Source of the DNA: Hyphomicrobiales bacterium | Lineage (GTDB): Bacteria; Pseudomonadota; Alphaproteobacteria; Rhizobiales; Rhizobiaceae | DNA: 40,228 nucleotides | NCBI GenBank assembly: GCA_021775495.1 | Contig: JAJFHT010000045.1 | Span: 1-40,228 of the forward strand | Direction: 5' to 3' | Shown here: in pieces, positions 34,802 to 40,228 of the stretch | Numbering within the stretch: position 1 is the first letter of the stretch | Layout: the number at the start of each line of letters is the position of its first letter | The notes under the pieces: model-generated | The model's input: the letters and a program-made list of their open reading frames with translations, nothing else | What the model was told of the DNA's origin: nothing | The model's database searches: none | Position numbers and translations under genes: made by a program

Positions 34802-35473
34802 TCAAAGCGCTGTCAGCCGATAATTCTGAAGCAGCGTCAACAGTTCTGAGGCGGCTCGTTCGCGGTGACGCCTGTACATTTCGCGTGCCTTTCCGGCCTC
34901 GCCGTTTTCAATATGACGCAGGATGATCCGATGATCTTCCGTCGATTGTGTCGGACGGTTCCTCATTCGCAAGGTTATCATTCGAGCCCTGTGAGACTGA
35001 TCAAGCAAGCGGGTGACAAAATCCGTCAGGCGTCTGTTGTTCTGGAGGCGCAGAAGGCCGCGGTGAAACCGATCATCAGCAGCGGCCCAATTGTCTAGAT
35101 CATTTTTCGCCAGGGCTTTCTCCATGCCATCCGTTGCATCGGAAAGCGGCTTCAACGTTTTTTGATCCGGTTTGAGCTCAGCGACCGCTGCGGCCGCCTC
35201 CGGCTCGAGCGTTGTCAGGATCTCATAGATATCGCGCATGTCGTTCCACGACAGCGGAGTCACCCTGGCGCCATGACGTGGTTTCATCTCGATCAGGCCA
35301 TCTGCTTCCAGGTGGAGCAATGCCTCGCGGACCGGCGTGCGGCTCATTCCAAGGCGCAGGGCAAATTCCGGTTCGCTTGCCTGAAATCCGGGTGGAAGAT
35401 GATTTTGAAGAATCTCCCATTTCAGCTTTCCGTAGGCCTGTTCGGTTCGCGGTGATCTGATGACAGAGGGCAA
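34802..35473 (-). CDS. GntR-family (FCD type) transcriptional regulator
   Basis: The 223-residue product has a winged helix N-terminus (residues 8-75, with YGKLKWEIL, EFALRLGMSRTPVREALLHLEADGLIEMKPRHGARV) and an all-helical FCD ligand domain (about 85-215). The start is TTG at 35471-35473: AGGAAG lies 6 bp before it, an in-frame stop lies 9 bp upstream, and the next ATG would remove half of the DNA-binding domain. The gene is 22 bp before the dehydrogenase gene. Overlapping palindromes at 35486-35515 lie just upstream, so it probably represses its own operon until an acid ligand binds. Confidence 0.92.
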   Translation of the reverse strand: MPSVIRSPRTEQAYGKLKWEILQNHLPPGFQASEPEFALRLGMSRTPVREALLHLEADGLIEMKPRHGARVTPLSWNDMRDIYEILTTLEPEAAAAVAELKPDQKTLKPLSDATDGMEKALAKNDLDNWAAADDRFHRGLLRLQNNRRLTDFVTRLLDQSHRARMITLRMRNRPTQSTEDHRIILRHIENGEAGKAREMYRRHRERAASELLTLLQNYRLTAL

Positions 35474-35485
35474 GGCGGCTTCCTA

Positions 35486-35515
35486 ATTAACGCATGCATT
35501 AATGCATACATTAAT
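35486..35515. promoter_or_regulatory. Overlapping palindromic operator before the GntR operon
   Basis: A perfect 14-bp palindrome ATGCATTAATGCAT (35494-35507) sits inside a larger set. ATTAATG (35498-35504) and CATTAAT (35509-35515) form an inverted repeat with a 4-base spacer, and ATTAACG (35486-35492) and CATTAAT (35497-35503) form the same dyad with one mismatch. The unit therefore recurs about every 11-12 bp, close to one helical turn. It lies 12-42 bp upstream of the GntR start codon, an ideal place for autoregulation. Confidence 0.75.
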
Positions 35516-35617
35516 TCGAATTACAAAGTCACCCTTTTCGTGACCTCGGAATAGAAATCCGTGGATTACGGTTTTGCCGGCTGCAAGTGCCGTCAGGATT
35601 TCATGCCATTTTTATTA

Positions 35618-35648
35618 TTGACAATAAGTATCCAGGATATAAAATATC
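35618..35648 (+). promoter_or_regulatory. Promoter and operator of the Rrf2 gene
   Basis: TTGACA (35618-35623) and TAAAAT (35640-35645) are spaced by 16 bases and form a strong sigma-70-type promoter. Two dyads overlap it: TATCCAGGATA (35629-35639) and GATAT-AAA-ATATC (35636-35648). Rrf2 proteins bind such A/T-rich dyads, so the gene is probably autoregulated. The start codon at 35666 is preceded by ATAGGAGAT. Confidence 0.65.
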
Positions 35649-35665
35649 TTGAATAGGAGATTGTC

Positions 35666-36166
35666 ATGAAACTCAGCGACGGCGTGGAATGGTCAGTTCA
35701 TTGTGCGATGCTGCTCGGATCTTTGCCGGAGCATGCAACGCTATCGGGGAAAGCCCTGGCAGAATTTCATGGGGTGCCGGAGAGTTACCTTCTGAAACAT
35801 TTGAAGGCACTTGCGGCCGCGGGCGTAATGGAATCGGTGACCGGTCCGCGAGGTGGCTACCGGCTGGCGCGGGCGCCGGAGGACATATCGCTGCTGGATA
35901 TTGTCGATGCGGTCGAGCGGAAGAAACCGGCCTTTCGCTGTACCGATATTCGCCGCAGGGGACCGTGCGCGCTGGGTTCCGATGCCTATCCCAGGCCGTG
36001 CGGCATAAATCGGGCGATGCTGCGTGCCGAGACAAGTTACCGGCAAGCGTTGGCCAGGGAGAATCTCAAGGCTCTCACGGATGAGTTTGTCGAGACTGCC
36101 GACAAGAGGATCATCGCACTTGCAATGGAATGGTTTCCAGAGAATGTGAGGATGCCAGGACGATGA
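35666..36166 (+). CDS. Rrf2-family transcriptional regulator with three cysteines
   Basis: The 166-residue product has the Rrf2 winged helix (residues 1-85; GKALAEFHGVPESYLLKHLKAL, GPRGGYRLARAPEDISLLDIVDAV). Three cysteines follow at C92, C101 and C112, where IscR, NsrR and RirA bind an Fe-S cluster. The spacing (C-x8-C-x10-C) is not that of the known members, so cluster binding is likely but not certain. The stop overlaps the start of the next gene by 4 bases. It may sense redox state, NO or iron and control the coupled gene. Confidence 0.9.
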   Translation: MKLSDGVEWSVHCAMLLGSLPEHATLSGKALAEFHGVPESYLLKHLKALAAAGVMESVTGPRGGYRLARAPEDISLLDIVDAVERKKPAFRCTDIRRRGPCALGSDAYPRPCGINRAMLRAETSYRQALARENLKALTDEFVETADKRIIALAMEWFPENVRMPGR

Positions 36167-37092
36167 GAGTTTTTGTCACCGGAGCAACGGGTGTGCTTGG
36201 CCAACCTGTCGTTCGCCTGCTGCTGGAGGCCGGGCACCATGTGGCTGCGCTTTGCCGGTCGGCACAAAATGTTCAACAGGTCGTGACCCTCGGTGCAGAA
36301 GCAGCCGAAGCCGATCTGTTCGATCCGGACTCACTCACTGCGGTCATGGCTCGATGTGACGCGGTGTTTCACCTGGCGACCCATATTCCGCCGGTTGCCA
36401 ATATGGGAAAACCCGGTGTCTGGCAGCAGAACGACCATATTCGCCGTGAAGGGACACGGTCTGTAGTTGCCGCAGCCGAGCGGATCGAGAGCCTGAACTG
36501 CATTGTCTATCCCAGCGTCTCCTTCATGTATGCGGACAAAGGCGCAGAATGGATGGATGCAACAAATGCGGTTCTTGACACACCGGGGCCGCTCGAATCC
36601 ACGTTAAACGCGGAAGCGGAAGTGGAGCGCTTTGGCGCAAGCACCGCCGCACGGCGCGCGCTGATTTTGCGGTTTGGCGGATTCTACGGACCGGCGTCTG
36701 CGGACAGCCGTCAGACGCTCGAAATGGCGCGCAAGGGATTGACGCTGCGTGTGGCGGATCGTGACGCCTATAAATCAATGATCTGGATCGACGACGCAGC
36801 GAGTGCAGTCATGGCGGCTTTTGAAAGCGATGCGGACGGGACATATGATGTTGTTGAGAACGCGCCCAGCACGCAATCCGGGATGGTTGCGGCGCTGGCC
36901 GCGGCGGTGGGGCGCAAACGGCTATGGGCCCTGCCACCCGCAATGTTGCGGCTTTTCCTTTCGACGGAAATGCGCGCGAGTGCAGGGCGAAGCCAGCGGA
37001 TATCAAATCGCCGCTTCCGTGAGGCCACCGGATGGAACCCGGGCGTCGTGGATCAATTGCATGGATGGCGGATGATGAGCCGGACGGACTGA
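36163..37092 (+). CDS. NAD(P)-dependent epimerase/dehydratase-like protein
   Basis: I chose the ATG at 36163, which overlaps the Rrf2 stop (ATGA). The 309-residue product has a Rossmann N-terminus MRVFVTGATGVLGQPV with GATGVLG at residues 8-14 and the extended-SDR segments DAVFHLATHIPP (about 74-85) and LILRFGGFYGP (about 176-186). A canonical Y-x3-K is not clear; the matching part reads SVSFMYADKG, so catalysis may be altered. Related proteins act as sugar-nucleotide epimerases, quinone reductases or atypical NADPH sensors. Coupling to an Rrf2 regulator points to redox control. Confidence 0.85.
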   Translation: MRVFVTGATGVLGQPVVRLLLEAGHHVAALCRSAQNVQQVVTLGAEAAEADLFDPDSLTAVMARCDAVFHLATHIPPVANMGKPGVWQQNDHIRREGTRSVVAAAERIESLNCIVYPSVSFMYADKGAEWMDATNAVLDTPGPLESTLNAEAEVERFGASTAARRALILRFGGFYGPASADSRQTLEMARKGLTLRVADRDAYKSMIWIDDAASAVMAAFESDADGTYDVVENAPSTQSGMVAALAAAVGRKRLWALPPAMLRLFLSTEMRASAGRSQRISNRRFREATGWNPGVVDQLHGWRMMSRTD

Positions 37093-37102
37093 CCTGTGCG
37101 AG

Positions 37103-37684
37103 CTATCCGTTTTGGGATTCCAGCCATTTCGCCAGGGATTGAATGGTGTTGTCGGCGATGGTTTCCATCGTGACGTCGCTGACCGACGACCAGGCATCGC
37201 CGTTACCGCCGCCGGCCTTGCTCTGGCCCTGAATCCGGTGCAGCCGGTTACCGGAGGGGTCGAGCACATCCCAGACATAAATAACCGTTGTCTGACCGGC
37301 CTCGGAAATGGCGGAAAAATATCCCTTCATCACATGGGTCGTTTGGCTGTCGGACCGTCCTGACAATTGAATGCCGCGTTCGGCGGCACGTAGTGCAAGG
37401 CGCCGCGAGAGGGGTGCAACCGTCTTCGCCGTCGCACCGACAACAGGTGCGAACTGAACGCGGGCATTGGTGGTGATGGCAGCGATCTGCGTCTGCCCGG
37501 CAGGCTCCGGTGCCGGTTCGCTGGACGCCAGCGCTGTTGCCGGATCGGGCTGGACCTCTTCGCTGCCGACCGGTTGTGGGGGTTTGGGTCCGCCGTCAGC
37601 AAAAGGGCCATCGGAGGTGCTGTTGCAACCGGCCAGCATCAAGGTGGCGCATGCGGCCAGTATGATACGTCTCAGTGTGGTCAT
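37103..37684 (-). CDS. Conserved lipoprotein of unknown function
   Basis: I chose the ATG at 37682-37684 (MTTLRRIILAACATLMLAGC); a GTG at 37697-37699 is the alternative. The 193-residue product has a lipoprotein signal with lipobox LAGC (Cys at residue 20), a P/S/E-rich linker to about 65, and a folded C-terminal part (about 75-193) with RLALRAAERGIQLSGRSD and YVWDVLDPSGNRLHRIQGQ (split by short loops). No known enzyme motif is seen. I recall a similar lipoprotein between the M24 gene and prs in rhizobial genomes. It is convergent with the epimerase gene, with 10 bp between them. Confidence 0.75.
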   Translation of the reverse strand: MTTLRRIILAACATLMLAGCNSTSDGPFADGGPKPPQPVGSEEVQPDPATALASSEPAPEPAGQTQIAAITTNARVQFAPVVGATAKTVAPLSRRLALRAAERGIQLSGRSDSQTTHVMKGYFSAISEAGQTTVIYVWDVLDPSGNRLHRIQGQSKAGGGNGDAWSSVSDVTMETIADNTIQSLAKWLESQNG

Positions 37685-37762
37685 CGGTCCGTTTGGCACT
37701 ACCCTGAAAGAGATTTCAACTGCATCTGCCGGTATCTGATTGGCTCCCGTTTGACAATGTAT

Positions 37763-38914
37763 TCATCGCACAATCAAGTCGAGGGAATGACGTGACAGCG
37801 CTTGAGGCGCCCCGGCGGTCGTCAGATAGGTCTGTCCCAGCGTCATCGCGCAGCCGCTGTCGGAATCCATGATGATCATGTGGGCGAACAGGGTCATGTC
37901 GGGGGCAACCGGTTCCGGATTTCCGGCGTAGAACATCGGAGTGTCCATCCATGACGGGCTGAACCGGGCGCCGAGGGAATAACCGCAGGCATTCAGCCGA
38001 TGCCGTGTCAGCCCATGCTCCTCCATAATTCGCGCATGGGCGTCAAATACTTCACCGAACGTGTTGCCGGGTGTCATGGCACGCTCGACGGCCAGCAGAG
38101 CCGCGAGCGCGGCTTCATAAAGCGACTGGTGTTGTTTGGATGCCTTGCCGGTCAGGATCGTGCGCATCATCGCCACGTGGTAATGATGGAACACTCCGGC
38201 CCATTCGAGTGTGAGCTGGTCGTTCTTGGTCAGCTTTCTCCGTCCTGCCTTGTAGCGGCAGAGCAGTGCATCCTCGCCGGAACCGATGATGAACTCGTTT
38301 GCCGGATAGTCGCCACCGCCCTGAAGGATGGCGCCCTGCATGGCAGCAAGAATGGCCGATTCGTCACCTCCCTGTTTGATCAGCGGAAGCGCCGCATCGA
38401 GCGCATTGTCGGCAAGATGCGCGGCCTTTTTCGCCTTGGCGATTTCGGCCGGACTTTTCAACATCCGAAGCCGGCCGACCAGATCCGAAGCATCAACGAT
38501 GTCGCCGAAGGTCGAAAGTTGGGCGTCGAGCCGGCGACCGTTTCCGGCAGTCAGTCCATGGGTGTCGTATTCGACCCCGATACGCATCCCCAAGAGATCA
38601 AGGTCGTTGAGCAATTCGCGAAGGTTCACCGCCGGGTTCGAGTTGTCGCGGTCGGTCCACAGAACGATATTGTCGATCGTCGAGGTTTGGCGTGCCTGCC
38701 GCAAATCGGCCGACCGGGTCAGCAACACCATCGACCCGTCACTCTTGACCACCAGGCATTGGAAAAAGCAGTAACCAAATGTGTCGTACCCGGTCAGCCA
38801 GTACATGCTCTCCTGTGCGAACAACAGCATCACGTCGAGCTTCTGCTCCGCCATCTCGATCAGCAACCGATCCCGGCGTGCATCGAATTCCTTTCGCTCG
38901 AAATGGAGCGCCAT
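37763..38914 (-). CDS. M24-family (aminopeptidase P / creatinase fold) protein lacking the usual metal ligands
   Basis: I chose the ATG at 38912-38914, with GGAGGA just upstream; its A is shared with the pgeF stop (TGATG). The 383-residue product has an N-terminal creatinase domain (residues 1-140) and a pita-bread C-terminal domain. In M24 peptidases the first metal Asp pair lies in a D-x-G...S-D-x-T-R-T pattern; here the segment is LTLEWAGVFHHYHVAMMRT, with Glu and Ala at these places. The later His and Glu regions are also altered (CGYSLGARFSPSW). Creatinase and ectoine hydrolase differ from peptidases in a similar way, so a metal-free C-N hydrolase is possible. Confidence 0.85.
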   Translation of the reverse strand: MALHFERKEFDARRDRLLIEMAEQKLDVMLLFAQESMYWLTGYDTFGYCFFQCLVVKSDGSMVLLTRSADLRQARQTSTIDNIVLWTDRDNSNPAVNLRELLNDLDLLGMRIGVEYDTHGLTAGNGRRLDAQLSTFGDIVDASDLVGRLRMLKSPAEIAKAKKAAHLADNALDAALPLIKQGGDESAILAAMQGAILQGGGDYPANEFIIGSGEDALLCRYKAGRRKLTKNDQLTLEWAGVFHHYHVAMMRTILTGKASKQHQSLYEAALAALLAVERAMTPGNTFGEVFDAHARIMEEHGLTRHRLNACGYSLGARFSPSWMDTPMFYAGNPEPVAPDMTLFAHMIIMDSDSGCAMTLGQTYLTTAGAPQALSRHSLDLIVR

Positions 38915-39705
38915 CACATATCCTCCAGGGCTATCACCGATATCTGCCGGCCATAGTCGGGTTGCTTCCGGTGCGTGGTGCGCCGGTATGAATAAAACAA
39001 ATCCTCCTCCGCATAGGTGCACCTGCCGAGACCTTCGGCCTGGACACCGGCTCTCGTAAGTCGATCGAGCGAATAGGTGTTGAGGTCGAACAGATAGTGG
39101 TCAGCCTTGCCGGATGCGACAAAGTAGGAGTGGTTGGAATCGTCGTCAGCAATGAAGCGGTCATGAAATTCCGGCCCGACCTCGTAATTGGTCTGGCTGA
39201 TCGACGGGCCGAGCGCGGCCTGGATGCTTTCCCGCCTGGCCCCGAGAGAGATCATCGTTTCAATTGTGTTTTCCAGCACGCCCGCCCGTGCGCCCGGCCA
39301 GCCGGCGTGAGCTGCGCCGACGATGCGCGCTTCGCGGTCGGCGAACAGGATCGGACCACAATCGGCAGTGACGACGCCTATCGCGATGCCCGGGGTGGCG
39401 GTAACGATGCCGTCGGCTTTCGGTCGCTCGCCGTCAAACGGGCCTTCGACTACGACTGTATCGGCGGAATGAACCTGGTAGGGCGCTACCAGCCGGTCCG
39501 CATCAACACCCATCGCACCTGCCACCCTCCGGCGGTTTTCGACAACCGCTTCGGCATCGTCATTTGAGCCGACACCGGTGTTCAAACCGCGATAGAGGTC
39601 ACCGGTCGAGACGCCGCCGGTGCGGGTGAAAAAGCCATGCCGTATGCCTGCCGACTGGCTATGGTCAAGCAGAGACGACCGGAGTGGTTCCGGGTCAGTG
39701 GACAT
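38914..39705 (-). CDS. pgeF: Peptidoglycan editing factor / multicopper polyphenol oxidase-like purine nucleoside phosphorylase
   Basis: PgeF (YfiH) is a cytoplasmic enzyme of the LACC1 family, reported to act on purine nucleosides and to prevent wrong muropeptides. I chose the ATG at 39703-39705; a TTG directly before it is possible. The 263-residue product has FFTRTGGVS (about 26-34), the zinc ligands His in QVHSADT (near 78), Cys in TADCGPILFAD (near 117) and His in AAHAGWPGA (near 134), and the C-terminal ARRESIQAALGPSISQTNYE and YSYRRTTHRKQPDYGRQISV (in this order, with loops). It follows midA by 62 bp and is coupled to the M24 gene. Confidence 0.93.
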   Translation of the reverse strand: MSTDPEPLRSSLLDHSQSAGIRHGFFTRTGGVSTGDLYRGLNTGVGSNDDAEAVVENRRRVAGAMGVDADRLVAPYQVHSADTVVVEGPFDGERPKADGIVTATPGIAIGVVTADCGPILFADREARIVGAAHAGWPGARAGVLENTIETMISLGARRESIQAALGPSISQTNYEVGPEFHDRFIADDDSNHSYFVASGKADHYLFDLNTYSLDRLTRAGVQAEGLGRCTYAEEDLFYSYRRTTHRKQPDYGRQISVIALEDM

Positions 39706-39767
39706 CAATATATGCCGCCTTGTCTTGTTCCCTCGTTTGCCGATGGTGTGTCACCGACTTAGTGAAG

Positions 39768-40228
39768 TCAATCCGGATTGGTGAACGGATGAACCGTTGT
39801 TCCGTGCGGCAAAATAGCCAACACCTTGAACAATTCACCCATCTGCTGCGCACCTGCCAGACGTTCGACTTCCGACTTGATGCGTCCTTGTGTAGCTGCA
39901 TCGGCGTCACGACCCAATACGCCGGCTCTTTCTACCAGCCCCATGTCGCAGAGAAAGGCGCCCTGGCTCTCCAGATAGCTGCCCAGGCCGTGTTCGTCTG
40001 CGCATGTACGAAGTCTTGCGAAGTCGACATGGGATGTCAGGTCGGCTTCGCCGGGGTGGTCAAGCACCGCATCGAAATCATGGTCGCGAACGGCCTGCAA
40101 TGTATCTCCGGTGGCCGGCTCGCCATAGCCGTAATCGACAAACAGCCCAGCGCCATGATGTGCGGCGATGTGGTCGGCAATGCCATCCATCAGTGCCGAT
40201 CTTGCCGGAGCCAATTCGAATATGGCGC
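39768..40228 (-). CDS. SAM-dependent methyltransferase of the MidA/NDUFAF7 family (5' end outside window)
   Basis: The frame runs open to the window edge; about 152 residues are visible and the N-terminal part with the SAM-binding core is missing. Seen are AIFELAPARSALMDG, a GLFVDYGYGEPATGDTLQAV block, HVDFARLRTCADEHGL and QGAFLCDMGLVERAG. This order (LFVDYGY, VDF, QGxFLxxxG) is typical of the NDUFAF7-like (DUF185) methyltransferases that in mitochondria methylate a complex I arginine. The context midA - pgeF fits the conserved rhizobial order, in which lgt would come next outside the window. Confidence 0.9.
   Translation of the reverse strand, partial: AIFELAPARSALMDGIADHIAAHHGAGLFVDYGYGEPATGDTLQAVRDHDFDAVLDHPGEADLTSHVDFARLRTCADEHGLGSYLESQGAFLCDMGLVERAGVLGRDADAATQGRIKSEVERLAGAQQMGELFKVLAILPHGTTVHPFTNPD

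Noticed and set aside
38000-38956. 318-codon open frame on the plus strand opposite the M24 gene
   Set aside because: It is a shadow of a well-supported minus-strand gene; its translation is rich in Q, H and R and has no domain.
1-40228. CRISPR arrays, tRNA or rRNA genes, insertion sequences, prophage or toxin-antitoxin genes
   Set aside because: I looked for regular repeats, tRNA-like cloverleaf ends, terminal repeats with transposase motifs and paired small genes, and found none that I could support.

Overview
The window looks like a chromosomal segment of an alphaproteobacterium, most likely of the Hyphomicrobiales (Rhizobiales). The basis is gene content and order: hemF and trmL near petABC and apt, and a second block midA - pgeF - M24 protein - lipoprotein - prs - rplY - pth - ychF. 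I recall both blocks as typical of rhizobial relatives. I see no rRNA, tRNA, insertion sequence, integrase or CRISPR array.

Layout. 1-3807 (minus strand): a DUF1059 fragment, hemF, a DUF2157 membrane protein, a MaoC-like protein and trmL. 4272-7996 (plus): two overlapping ABC exporter half-transporters with nearly identical ATPase domains. 8224-10993: petABC, the cytochrome bc1 complex, closed by a good intrinsic terminator. 11308-12721: an ankyrin-like protein and apt.

12781-26248 is an aromatic-catabolism island. It holds an aldehyde dehydrogenase, a divergent AraC regulator, a seven-gene operon (substrate-binding protein, livHMGF-type ABC transporter, short-chain dehydrogenase, double-OsmC protein), then pcaQ, pobA and pcaCHG. 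The likely sense is uptake of an aromatic alcohol or aldehyde, oxidation to 4-hydroxybenzoate, hydroxylation to protocatechuate by PobA and ortho-cleavage by PcaGH. pcaB and pcaD are not in the window. A 38-bp sequence is repeated, in the same orientation relative to the downstream gene, in front of the aldehyde dehydrogenase and in front of the transporter operon. It ties the two to one regulator, most simply the AraC protein.

26287-31679 (minus): two MaoC proteins, a membrane protein, ychF, pth, rplY and prs, mostly housekeeping. 31831-35473 (minus): a four-gene operon (GntR regulator, isopropylmalate-type dehydrogenase, Gfo/Idh oxidoreductase, lactonase-type metallo-hydrolase) behind a striking set of overlapping palindromes. 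It looks like an uncharacterised sugar-acid or lactone pathway. 35666-37092 (plus): an Rrf2 regulator with three cysteines, coupled to an NAD(P)-dependent epimerase-like protein. 37103-40228 (minus): a lipoprotein, a creatinase-like M24 protein without the usual metal ligands, pgeF and the end of midA.

The best candidates for undescribed biology are the AraC-linked 38-bp element with its transporter, dehydrogenase and double-OsmC operon, and the GntR - dehydrogenase - oxidoreductase - lactonase operon with its palindromic operator.
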